Source: JAMWZF01 sp041628615 (lineage in GTDB: Bacteria > Pseudomonadota > Alphaproteobacteria > Rhodobacterales > Rhodobacteraceae). From it: a stretch of 13,606 nt of DNA. The notes beneath the pieces were generated by a model. The model saw only the letters and a list, made by a program, of their open reading frames with translations, did no database searches and was not told the origin of the DNA. Each line of letters begins with the position of its first letter. The first letter of the stretch is position 1. The DNA is taken from positions 1 through 13,606 of the forward strand of contig JBFKOW010000090.1 of NCBI GenBank assembly GCA_041628615.1. The letters are read 5' to 3'. Below, piece by piece: positions 1 to 5,762 of the stretch. The translations under genes were made by a program, and so were the position numbers.

Positions 1-1208
1 ACGCGTTCGATGATGGTGGCGGCCCCCATTCCCGAGGCGACGCAGAGCGTGGCGAGACCCACCTCCTTGTCGGCCCGCTCCAGTTCGTCGAGCAGGGTGC
101 CGACGATGATTGCGCCGGTCGCGCCGAGCGGGTGGCCCATGGCGATCGAGCCGCCGTTCGGGTTCACCTTCGCCGGGTCCACGTCGAAGGCCTGCATGAA
201 GCGCAGCACCACCGAGGCGAAGGCCTCGTTGACCTCGAACAGGTCGATGTCGCCGATGGTCATGCCGTGGTCGGCGAGGATCTTCTCGGTCACCGGGACC
301 GGGCCGGTGAGCATGATCGTCGGGTCGGTGCCGATCTTGGCGGTGGCGCGGATCCGGGCCCGCGGCTTGAGCCCGTGGCGGGCGCCGAACTCGGCGTTGC
401 CGATCAGCACCGCGGCCGACCCGTCGACGATCCCCGAGGAATTGCCGGCGTGGTGGATGTGCTCGATCCGCTCGAGATGCGGGTATTTCATCAGCGCCAG
501 CTTGTCGAAGCCTGGCATCATCTCGCCCATCTCCCGGAAGCTGGGCTTCAGCGCGCCGAGCGACTGCATGTCGGTGCCGGGGCGCATGTATTCGTCGTGG
601 GCGAGGATCTCGATCCCGTTCTGGTCGCGCACCGGGACCACCGACCGGGCGAAGCGGTTGTCGTCCCAGGCCGCCTTGGCCCGGCGCTGGCTTTCCACCG
701 CGAGCGCGTCGGCGTCATCGCGCGAGAATCCGTATTCGGTGGCGATGATGTCGGCCGAGATGCCCTGCGGCACGAAATAGGTCTTCATCGCGATCGACGG
801 GTCCACCGCGATGGCGGCGCCGTCCGAGCCCATCGCGACCCGGCCCATCATCTCGACCCCGCCGGCGATGTAGCCGTCGCCGGCGCCGCCCCTGACCTGG
901 TTGGCGGCGAGGTTCACCGCCTCCATGCCCGAGGCGCAGAACCGGTTGATCGACAGGCCGGGGATCCGTTCGTCGAGGTCCGAGGCCAGCACCGCGGTCC
1001 GGGCCAGACAGCCGCCCTGCTCGCCGACCTGGGTGGCGTTGCCCCAGATCACGTCCTCGACGGCGTGGCCCTCGAGGTTGTTGCGGTCCTTGAGGGCGTT
1101 CAGCACGTGCGCGGAGAGCCGGGCGCTGGTAACCTCGTGCAGCGCGCCGTCGGGGCGGCCCTTGCCGCGGGGGGTGCGGATCGCGTCGTAGATGAATGCG
1201 TCGGTCAT
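1..1208 (-). CDS. Acetyl-CoA C-acyltransferase (thiolase, FadA-like), missing only the stop codon
   Basis: This thiolase-fold enzyme cleaves 3-ketoacyl-CoA with CoA to give acetyl-CoA, the last beta-oxidation step, or runs in reverse as acetoacetyl-CoA synthase; it acts in the cytoplasm. About 403 residues are visible and end in ATIIERV at the window edge, the usual end of the family, so only the stop should be missing. The nucleophile is Cys91 (NRFCASGMEAV), the second active-site block is NGGSIAMGHPLGATGA with His359, and the C-terminal Cys389 lies in LCVASGMG. Two adjacent ATGs exist at 1211 and 1208. AGGAGG (1214-1219) is only 2 nt from the first but 5 nt from the second, so MTDAFIYDAIRTPRGKG (1208) is preferred. 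It is the last visible gene of the minus-strand acyl-CoA operon. A 3-hydroxyacyl-CoA dehydrogenase downstream, outside the window, would be expected, but that is inference. Confidence 0.95.
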   Translation of the reverse strand, partial: MTDAFIYDAIRTPRGKGRPDGALHEVTSARLSAHVLNALKDRNNLEGHAVEDVIWGNATQVGEQGGCLARTAVLASDLDERIPGLSINRFCASGMEAVNLAANQVRGGAGDGYIAGGVEMMGRVAMGSDGAAIAVDPSIAMKTYFVPQGISADIIATEYGFSRDDADALAVESQRRAKAAWDDNRFARSVVPVRDQNGIEILAHDEYMRPGTDMQSLGALKPSFREMGEMMPGFDKLALMKYPHLERIEHIHHAGNSSGIVDGSAAVLIGNAEFGARHGLKPRARIRATAKIGTDPTIMLTGPVPVTEKILADHGMTIGDIDLFEVNEAFASVVLRFMQAFDVDPAKVNPNGGSIAMGHPLGATGAIIVGTLLDELERADKEVGLATLCVASGMGAATIIER

Positions 1209-1213
1209 CATGT

Positions 1214-1219
1214 CCTCCT
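1214..1219 (-). promoter_or_regulatory. Ribosome binding site of the thiolase, overlapping the GST stop codon
   Basis: On the minus strand AGGAGG reads from 1219 to 1214. Its first base is the last base of the TGA stop of the GST gene (1219-1221). This placement suggests that ribosomes finishing the GST can reinitiate on the thiolase, and it favours the second of the two adjacent ATGs. Confidence 0.75.
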
Positions 1220-1854
1220 CAGGCCCGGTCCGACGGTCGGCCGGGCATCAAGTCATAGGGGGCCTTCCAGCCCGGGGTGTCGCTCAACCGGGTCAGCCAG
1301 GCGTCGACGGCGGGATGGGCCGCCCGGTCGAAGCCGAAGGGTTCCGGGTAGTAGAGGTATCCGCAGAGCGCGATGTCGGCGATCGTCAGCCGGTCGGTCG
1401 CCACCCAGTCGCGGTCCGCGAGGTGGGCGTCGAGCACCTTCAGCGCCGAGGTCAGCCGCATCCGCAGGAAGCCGTTGACGTCGGCGTTGCGCTTCGCCTC
1501 GGGCAGGAAATTCTCGTTGAACCGCAGCGTGCCGGCGATGCCGCTGACCTTGTGATTGTCGAAGAACATCCAGCGCAGCACCTCGCGCCGCTCGTCGGCG
1601 GACTGCCCGCCAAGCTGGCCGGTCTTGCTGCTGATGTAGTCCTGGATCACGCCGGATTGGGTCAGCACGGTCTCGCCGTCCACGAGGACGGGCACCTCGC
1701 CCATGACGTTGAGCCTGCGGAATTCGGGGGTCCGGGTCTCGCCGTTGAAGAAGTCGACGAAGACCGGCTCCCAGTCGAGCCCGGCCAGTTCCAGCGTGAG
1801 GGCGGCCTTGTAGGCGTTGCCGCTTTCGCCGAAGCAGTGGAGTTTCATGGTCAT
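1219..1854 (-). CDS. Glutathione S-transferase family protein
   Basis: The product has 211 residues with the two-domain layout of soluble cytoplasmic GSTs. The N-terminal thioredoxin-like half starts MTMKLHCFGESGNAYKAALT and includes the cis-proline block GEVPVLVDG (Pro55) and the glutathione gamma-glutamyl site TQSGVI (Gln66-Ser67). The C-terminal helical half carries the N-capping-box stretch RLTIADIALCGYL. The usual N-terminal catalytic Ser/Cys motif is not obvious: residues 10-14 are ESGNA, with Ser11 the best candidate. The ATG at 1854 overlaps the stop of the upstream exported-protein gene as ATGA and has AAGGGA 7 nt before it; MKLHCF at 1848 is an alternative start. Lying between an acyl-CoA dehydrogenase and a thiolase, it may detoxify reactive enoyl or aldehyde intermediates, but that is inference and the substrate is unknown. 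Confidence 0.92.
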   Translation of the reverse strand: MTMKLHCFGESGNAYKAALTLELAGLDWEPVFVDFFNGETRTPEFRRLNVMGEVPVLVDGETVLTQSGVIQDYISSKTGQLGGQSADERREVLRWMFFDNHKVSGIAGTLRFNENFLPEAKRNADVNGFLRMRLTSALKVLDAHLADRDWVATDRLTIADIALCGYLYYPEPFGFDRAAHPAVDAWLTRLSDTPGWKAPYDLMPGRPSDRA

Positions 1855-2537
1855 GGCCGGTTCCCTTCGACGTCGGTGATGTCGAGCGTCGTGGTCAGCG
1901 TCACGTCGCCGGTGCGGGGGTGGTAGAGCGCGGTCATCGCGCACCACCGGTCGCCGCAGGGTCGGTCCCATTCGACCAGGATCGGGATCGCCGGGTCGCG
2001 CATCCGCTCGGGCCGGCCGGCGGCGACCAGGGCGTATTCCCAGGGCAGCCAGTCGGTGACGATTTCGCCGAGGCGCAGCTTCGTCGCGTCGTCGAGTTCG
2101 CCCGGGATGCGCCAGTTGACACGGCAGGTCATGCCCGACGGGGCGGGGCGCAGTTCGATCGCCGGGTGGCCGTCATCCTCGTCGAGCGCGATGTCGCCGG
2201 TGCTCGACAGCACGACCGGCCCGCCCTGCTTCGGGGTGGCGTCGCCCATCAGCCAGAAGGCCGCGCTATGGGGCGCGAAGCCCTCCGGGGTGACGGCGGC
2301 GATGCCCTGGCCCGCCTCGATTCCCAGGCAGACGTTGCGCAGGATGCGCGACACCAGCAGCAGGCCCAGTTCGCCCGGCGCGGGATCGGCCGGCGTTCCG
2401 TAGCGATCGGGCGGCAGGTCGGCGTAGCCCGACAGCCCGGCAAACACGTCCACGGCGCGGGGGGTGTCGCGCACGCCCTCAGCACCCGCCGGAAGCGGTG
2501 CCAGCAGCATCAGCGCAAGGCCGATCCCCGGTCTCAT
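1851..2537 (-). CDS. Exported protein of unknown function with a signal peptide and four mature cysteines
   Basis: I do not recognise a named family. The 228 residues begin MRPGIGLALMLLAPLPAGAEG, a short positive N-terminus plus hydrophobic core ending in AGA, so a Sec signal peptide cut near residue 19 is likely and the mature protein should be periplasmic. The mature part has four cysteines (70, 138, 194, 199; the last two in RPCGDRWCAM), consistent with two disulfides, and several Trp-rich segments (FWLMGD, TDWLPWEYAL). No transmembrane helix follows the signal peptide. The start ATG at 2537 overlaps the stop of the 70-aa gene, and its own TGA overlaps the GST start, both as ATGA, so it sits tightly coupled inside the acyl-CoA operon. 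An exported protein between cytoplasmic beta-oxidation enzymes is odd. Existence is well supported; function is not. Confidence 0.85.
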   Translation of the reverse strand: MRPGIGLALMLLAPLPAGAEGVRDTPRAVDVFAGLSGYADLPPDRYGTPADPAPGELGLLLVSRILRNVCLGIEAGQGIAAVTPEGFAPHSAAFWLMGDATPKQGGPVVLSSTGDIALDEDDGHPAIELRPAPSGMTCRVNWRIPGELDDATKLRLGEIVTDWLPWEYALVAAGRPERMRDPAIPILVEWDRPCGDRWCAMTALYHPRTGDVTLTTTLDITDVEGNRP

Positions 2538-2746
2538 CGCTTGCGTGCCTCCAGTTCCGAGTTGAACAGGCGCAGCCGCACCGTGAAATTCTCCTCGTTG
2601 ACGACCGAGCCCCAGTGTTCGAACAGGAACGACAGGAACTCGCCCTCGTCGAGCCCCGCCTCCGCCGCGAGTTTCCGGAACCGGCGATAGCCGTCCTCGG
2701 TCATCGCGACGGGGAACCGGCGGGTGAGGCGAAAGCGTTTCGGCAT
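2534..2746 (-). CDS. Small ribbon-helix-helix-like protein (70 aa), function unknown
   Basis: The frame encodes 70 residues starting MPKRFRLTRRFPVAMTEDGY. A basic strand-like segment (RRFPVAM, residues 9-15) is followed by a helix (about 16-31), a turn GLDEG, and a second helix (EFLSFLFEHW, about 36-45), matching the outline of CopG/Arc ribbon-helix-helix DNA-binding folds. The tail NSELEARKR is charged. The RHH reading is a pattern judgement, not a family match. A ribosome binding site (AAAGG, 8 nt upstream) supports the ATG at 2746, and the stop overlaps the next start as ATGA. The gene follows the acyl-CoA dehydrogenase after a 45-nt spacer holding a perfect hairpin. It could be an autoregulator or a small protein partner. 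Confidence 0.8.
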   Translation of the reverse strand: MPKRFRLTRRFPVAMTEDGYRRFRKLAAEAGLDEGEFLSFLFEHWGSVVNEENFTVRLRLFNSELEARKR

Positions 2747-2760
2747 GGCTGCGGCCTTTC

Positions 2761-2786
2761 GGGTGGGTGGGTCCTGGGACCCACCC
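2761..2786. repeat. Perfect 10-bp inverted repeat overlapping a G-quadruplex motif
   Basis: GGGTGGGTCC (2765-2774) and GGACCCACCC (2777-2786) are exact reverse complements around a 2-nt centre. The plus strand from 2761 to 2778 also reads G3-T-G3-T-G3-TCCT-G3, a canonical short-loop quadruplex motif. The element lies 5 nt past the acyl-CoA dehydrogenase stop, in the 45-nt gap before the 70-aa gene. No T-run follows on the minus strand, so it is not a classical intrinsic terminator; an attenuator, an mRNA 3'-end stabiliser or a REP-like dispersed repeat are options. GGGTGGGT palindromes recur between genes in many proteobacteria, from memory only. No second copy was seen here. Confidence 0.7.
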
Positions 2787-2791
2787 TGCCG

Positions 2792-4570
2792 TCAGAAGTT
2801 CGCCGCTTCCAGCGCCATGACCGGCTCGGCCCCGCTTTCGATCCGGCTCAGGTGCATCGCGCAGGCGGGAAGCTGGCGCGCCATGTAGAACCGCGCGGTG
2901 GCCAGCTTGGTGCGGTAGAACTCGGTGTCCGCCGCCCCGCCGTCCAGCGCCGCCTGCGCCGCGACCGCCATCTTCGCCCACATGTAGCCGAGGCAGACAT
3001 GCCCCATCATGTGCATGAAGTCGTAGGACCCGGCGAGCGCGTTGTTGGGGTTCTTCATGCCGTTCTGCATGAAGTACATCCCCGCCTGCTGCAGCTGCTT
3101 GGAGGCCACCTTGAGCGGTTCGAGATAGGCGGCGTTGAACTCCGGCCCGAGGTCGGTGTCCTTCACGAAGGTCTTCAGCATGTCGAAGAAGGCCATCACG
3201 TGCTTGCCGCCGTCCTGCGCCAGCTTGCGGCCCACGAGGTCCAGCGCCTGGATGCCGTTGGCGCCCTCGTAGATCATCGCGATCCGGGCGTCGCGGGCGA
3301 ATTGCGACATGCCCCATTCCTCGATGTAGCCGTGGCCGCCGTAGACCTGCTGCGCCTGCACCGCCATCTCGAAGCCCTTGTCGGTGAGGAAGCCCTTGAT
3401 CACCGGGGTCATCAGCGAGATCAGCCCGTCGGCGGCGTCGTCGCCGTTCTTGTGCGCCCGGTCGATCAGCGAGGCGCCCCAGTAGGTGAAGGCCCGCGCG
3501 CCCTCGACGAAGCTCTTCTGCTCCATCAGGTTGCGGCGGATGTCGGGGTGCACGATCAGCGGGTCGGCCGGGCCGTCCGGGTTCTTGGCCCCGGTCACGT
3601 CGCGGCCCTGCAGCCGGTCCTTGGCGTAGGCCAGCGCGTTCTGGTAGGCCGCTTCGGCCTGGGCATAGCCCTGCAGGCCGACGCCCAGCCGGGCCTCGTT
3701 CATCATCGTGAACATCGCCCGCATCCCCTTGTGGGCCTCGCCCACGAGATAGCCGGTCGCCCCGTCGTAGTTCATCACGCAGGTGGCGTTGCCGTGGATG
3801 CCCATCTTCTCCTCGATCTTGCCGACCGAGACGCCGTTGCGGGCGCCGAGGCTGCCGTCCTCGTTGACGAGGAACTTCGGCACGATGAACAGGCTGACGC
3901 CCTTGATCCCCTCGGGGCCGCCGGGGATCTTGGCCAGCACGAGGTGGATGATGTTCTCGGCAAGGTCATGGTCGCCGGCGGAGATGAAGATCTTCTGCCC
4001 GGTCACCTTGTAGGTGCCGTCCTCCTGCGGCTCGGCCTTGGTCCGCATCAGGCCGAGGTCGGTGCCGCAATGGGGCTCGGTCAGGTTCATCGTGCCGGTC
4101 CACTCGCAGGTGGTCAGCTTCGGCAGGTAGGTCTGCTTCTGCTCGTCCGAGCCGTGGAAGTAGATCGCCGAATAGGCGCCGTGGGTCAGGCCCTGGTACA
4201 TCTGGAAGGCCATGTTGGCCGAGACCAGCGCTTCCTGCGCGGCGGTGTGCATCACGTAGGGCAGGCCCTGGCCGCCGAACTCGGGATCGCAGTCCATCGC
4301 GGTCCAGCCGCCTTCGCGCATCACCTTGAAGGCCCCGTCGAAGCCCTTCGGCGTGCGCACCACGCCGTTCTCGAAGGTGCAGCCCTCGGTGTCGCCCACC
4401 GCGTTCAGCGGCGCCAGCACCTCGGAGGCCACCTTGCCGGCCTCTTCCAGCACCGCGCCGGTGAAGTCGCGGTCGAGGTCCTCGAAGCCGGGGATGTCCT
4501 GCTCGCTGATCTTCAGCAGGTCGTGCAGGACGAATTGCATGTCCTTCAGCGGAACGGTGTAGCTCGGCAT
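2792..4570 (-). CDS. Acyl-CoA dehydrogenase, long DmdC/FadE-type subfamily
   Basis: This 592-residue flavoenzyme should oxidise an acyl-CoA to the trans-2-enoyl-CoA, passing electrons to ETF. It belongs to the long subfamily with an extra N-terminal segment (MPSYTVPLKDMQFVLHDLL) and a C-terminal extension beyond about residue 460, the group that includes 3-methylmercaptopropionyl-CoA dehydrogenase DmdC. Key blocks are NLTEPHCGTD (162-171, FAD/substrate site), GQKIFISAGDHD (191-202), VYGGHGYIEEWG (409-420) and RIAMIYEGANGIQ (429-441), in which Glu435 is at the expected catalytic-base position. The ATG at 4570 has AGGA just upstream and gives the family's normal N-terminus. MerR regulator 1 ends 40 nt upstream in the same direction, suggesting co-transcription. 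Substrate (medium/long-chain, branched or methylthio) cannot be told from sequence alone. Confidence 0.96.
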   Translation of the reverse strand: MPSYTVPLKDMQFVLHDLLKISEQDIPGFEDLDRDFTGAVLEEAGKVASEVLAPLNAVGDTEGCTFENGVVRTPKGFDGAFKVMREGGWTAMDCDPEFGGQGLPYVMHTAAQEALVSANMAFQMYQGLTHGAYSAIYFHGSDEQKQTYLPKLTTCEWTGTMNLTEPHCGTDLGLMRTKAEPQEDGTYKVTGQKIFISAGDHDLAENIIHLVLAKIPGGPEGIKGVSLFIVPKFLVNEDGSLGARNGVSVGKIEEKMGIHGNATCVMNYDGATGYLVGEAHKGMRAMFTMMNEARLGVGLQGYAQAEAAYQNALAYAKDRLQGRDVTGAKNPDGPADPLIVHPDIRRNLMEQKSFVEGARAFTYWGASLIDRAHKNGDDAADGLISLMTPVIKGFLTDKGFEMAVQAQQVYGGHGYIEEWGMSQFARDARIAMIYEGANGIQALDLVGRKLAQDGGKHVMAFFDMLKTFVKDTDLGPEFNAAYLEPLKVASKQLQQAGMYFMQNGMKNPNNALAGSYDFMHMMGHVCLGYMWAKMAVAAQAALDGGAADTEFYRTKLATARFYMARQLPACAMHLSRIESGAEPVMALEAANF

Positions 4571-4610
4571 GGTCCTATCTCTCCCGTATCGGTTTGCGGC
4601 GCGCGCTCGG

Positions 4611-5015
4611 TCAGGCGGCCGACGTGTTGCTGGCGATCCCGCGGGCGGCGAGTTCCCGCGCGCCCCAGTCGATCTGTTCCTTGAGTTCCGCGATCGCCTC
4701 GTCGAGGGCGGCGCGCTGGGCTTCCATCTCGGCCAGGTGGGCGAGGGCGATCTTGTAGGTCCGGGCGAGCTGGGTGTCCTCGCCGCCTTCCATCTCGTAG
4801 AGGTCCAGCAGCTGCCGGATCTCCTCGAGCGAGAAGCCGAACTTCTTGCCCCGCAGGATCAGCTTCAGCCGCGCCCGGTCGCGCCGGGTGAAGAGGCGCT
4901 TCTGCCCCTCGCGGATCGGCGACAGGAGCTCCTTGGCCTCGTAGAACCGCAGCGTCCGCGGCGTCACGCCGAAGCTGTCGCACATCTGGCGGATGGTCAT
5001 CGTGGTTTCGGTCAT
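4611..5015 (-). CDS. MerR family transcriptional regulator 1 (of acyl-CoA oxidation)
   Basis: The 134-residue protein has an N-terminal winged helix-turn-helix of MerR type: TIRQMCDSFGVTPRTLRFYE (7-26), then KELLSPIREGQKRLFTRRD, then LKLILRGKKFGFSLEEIRQL. A coiled-coil dimerisation helix follows (about 85-120). It lacks the cysteine cluster of metal-sensing MerR proteins (only Cys12), fitting a regulator of organic-acid or fatty-acid catabolism such as the LiuR-type group. It lies 40 nt upstream of the acyl-CoA dehydrogenase on the same strand and is a close paralogue of the product at 5199-5567. A dyad-rich site 75-95 bp upstream of its start (5081-5111) suggests autoregulation and control of the operon. 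Target and effector are inferred from context. Confidence 0.94.
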   Translation of the reverse strand: MTETTMTIRQMCDSFGVTPRTLRFYEAKELLSPIREGQKRLFTRRDRARLKLILRGKKFGFSLEEIRQLLDLYEMEGGEDTQLARTYKIALAHLAEMEAQRAALDEAIAELKEQIDWGARELAARGIASNTSAA

Positions 5016-5065
5016 TCCACTTCTCTCGGTGATCGTCTCGGTGTCGATGTGAGCGACCTTCGACA

Positions 5066-5096
5066 GTCTTACAAGAAAAGTTGACGCGCACGTAAA
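5066..5096 (-). promoter_or_regulatory. Candidate promoter of the MerR1/acyl-CoA dehydrogenase operon, 19-bp spacer
   Basis: On the minus strand TTTACG (5096-5091) and TAAGAC (5071-5066) are separated by 19 bp, the over-long spacing typical of MerR-activated promoters. Each hexamer is only a moderate match to consensus. It would start transcription about 45 nt before the ATG at 5015. The -35 element overlaps the ACGT dyad of the candidate operator, which would fit repression or activation by a MerR protein. This is a visual assignment with no experimental support. Confidence 0.4.
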
Positions 5097-5111
5097 CGTA
5101 ACGCGGCGTCA
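5081..5111. promoter_or_regulatory. Candidate MerR operator: nested dyads
   Basis: The stretch has an outer inverted pair TGACGC (5082-5087) and GCGTCA (5106-5111) enclosing ACGTAAACGT (5090-5099), two ACGT half-sites two bases apart. ACGT-repeat operators have been reported for LiuR-type MerR regulators of branched-chain and fatty-acid catabolism (recalled, not checked). Its position upstream of a MerR gene heading an acyl-CoA oxidation operon, and the locally lower GC, support an operator role. Which of the two MerR paralogues binds is unknown. Confidence 0.5.
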
Positions 5112-5167
5112 CAAATCCGATGACGAAAGGTCAGGAAAGCGGAAGCCGGGGCGGCGGCAATTTTCTG

Positions 5168-5198
5168 TCCGGTTTTCGCGCTCCGCAGGCGCGCCGGA
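5168..5198 (-). terminator. Stem-loop directly after the MerR2 stop codon
   Basis: Read on the minus strand, TCCGG-CGCGC pairs with GCGCG-CCGGA: two 5-bp stems separated by an AAAA bulge on one side, with a 7-nt loop. It begins at the base after the TGA (5199-5201). No uridine run follows, so it may be a weak or Rho-assisted terminator, or protect the mRNA end. It separates MerR2 from the promoter region of MerR1. Confidence 0.4.
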
Positions 5199-5567
5199 TC
5201 AGCCCAGGGAGGCCGCGGTCTGGTCCCGCAGGGCCTTGAGTTCGCCCATGGTTTCCTCGAGGTGGGCCTTCTGCTTCTCGAGTTCGACCATCTGCCGGTC
5301 GGCCAGTTCGACGAAGGCGCGCATCTGCGCCTTCGAGCCCTCGTGCTCGTAGATCAGCAGCCACTGGCGGACTTCCTCGAGGCTGAAGCCCCAGCGCCTT
5401 CCGCGCAGGATCAGGGTCATCCGGGCGATCTCGCTCGGGCCGTAGTAGCGGGCGCGGCCGTCCCGCTCGGGGGCCAGAAGCTCGATGTATTCGTAATAGC
5501 GCAGGGTGCGCGGCGTCACGTCGAACTTCGCGCACATCTCCTTGAACGACAGCTTGGTTTCCGACAT
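5199..5567 (-). CDS. MerR family transcriptional regulator 2 (tandem paralogue)
   Basis: The 122-residue product has the same design as MerR regulator 1: SFKEMCAKFDVTPRTLRYYE (7-26), LLAPERDGRARYYGPSE, and MTLILRGRRWGFSLEEVRQW, then a Glu/Lys-rich coiled-coil helix (about 85-118). Like its neighbour it keeps Cys12 but no metal-binding cysteine cluster. The two align almost without gaps through the DNA-binding domain, so they probably arose by tandem duplication, but differ in the wing (KRLFTRRD versus ARYYGPSE), so their operators or effectors may differ. The start at 5567 is supported by GGGAGG 7 nt upstream; longer frames upstream lack a ribosome binding site. It is divergent from the thioesterase operon starting at 5763 and could control either flank. 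Confidence 0.93.
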   Translation of the reverse strand: MSETKLSFKEMCAKFDVTPRTLRYYEYIELLAPERDGRARYYGPSEIARMTLILRGRRWGFSLEEVRQWLLIYEHEGSKAQMRAFVELADRQMVELEKQKAHLEETMGELKALRDQTAASLG

Positions 5568-5589
5568 CGTCCGGCCTCCCTCGGCGCGG

Positions 5590-5618
5590 ACATTAGCGGC
5601 GGCGGGCGGGGCACGCAA
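5590..5618 (-). promoter_or_regulatory. Candidate promoter of MerR2
   Basis: On the minus strand TTGCGT (5618-5613) and TAATGT (5595-5590) are separated by exactly 17 bp. The -10 keeps the important T1, A2 and T6 positions. A start about 7 nt further would give a 5' leader of roughly 15 nt containing the GGGAGG ribosome binding site. It is an A/T-containing island in an otherwise very GC-rich spacer. Confidence 0.45.
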
Positions 5619-5633
5619 CGCGGCTTGCCCGCC

Positions 5634-5710
5634 GCGGACGGGTGCGGACGGGTCCCCTCGGGGCGGGGACGGGTCGGGACCGCTGCGGCGACCGGGCGGG
5701 CGGGGACGGG
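5634..5710 (+). repeat. GGACGGG direct-repeat series upstream of the thioesterase operon
   Basis: The 10-bp unit GCGGACGGGT is perfectly repeated in tandem (5634-5643, 5644-5653). A third, partly matching copy GGGGACGGGT lies at 5665-5674 and the core GGACGGG recurs at 5704-5710. Core-to-core spacings are 10, 21 and 37 bp, so the first three fall close to whole helical turns on one DNA face. It could be a binding array or the result of slippage in a G-rich spacer. Confidence 0.5.
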
Positions 5711-5711
5711 G
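5660..5711 (+). other. Two tandem G-quadruplex motifs in the thioesterase leader
   Basis: The first motif (5660-5678) is G4-C-G4-AC-G3-TC-G3; the second (5694-5711) is G3-C-G3-C-G4-AC-G4. Both have loops of only 1-2 nt, the most stable class, and both are on the non-template strand 52-103 nt upstream of the first thioesterase ATG. If transcribed they would form in the mRNA leader. At this GC content such motifs also arise by chance; one occurs inside the MATE coding region (7659-7683). Confidence 0.55.
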
Positions 5712-5730
5712 ACTTGCGCCGCCGCCGCTG

Positions 5731-5750
5731 CCGGGCCAAACCTCGCCCGG
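5731..5750 (+). promoter_or_regulatory. Leader hairpin abutting the thioesterase ribosome binding site
   Basis: CCGGGC (5731-5736) and GCCCGG (5745-5750) form a perfect 6-bp stem with an 8-nt loop. The Shine-Dalgarno stretch AAGGAAGGA (5751-5759) begins at the next base, 3 nt before the ATG. The stem leaves the ribosome binding site free; a role in leader folding or translational tuning is possible but unproven. Confidence 0.4.
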
Positions 5751-5762
5751 AAGGAAGGACCG

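Noticed and set aside
132..1478. A 448-codon plus-strand frame over the left edge
   Set aside because: Antisense to the thiolase, whose active-site Cys91, His359 and Cys389 blocks are intact on the minus strand.
1855..1971. Longer GST start at 1971
   Set aside because: The extra 39 residues are Arg/His-rich, lie inside the upstream gene, and lack a ribosome binding site; the start at 1854 has an ATGA overlap and a normal N-terminus.
2538..3317. Upstream extension of the exported-protein frame to 3317
   Set aside because: It runs through the 70-aa gene and the dehydrogenase in the wrong frame; the ATG at 2537 begins a clear signal peptide and overlaps the preceding stop.
2498..4684. A 728-codon open frame on the plus strand
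   Set aside because: It lies exactly antisense to the acyl-CoA dehydrogenase; its His/Val/Gly/Leu-rich translation has no family signature and is the GC-rich mirror of the real gene.
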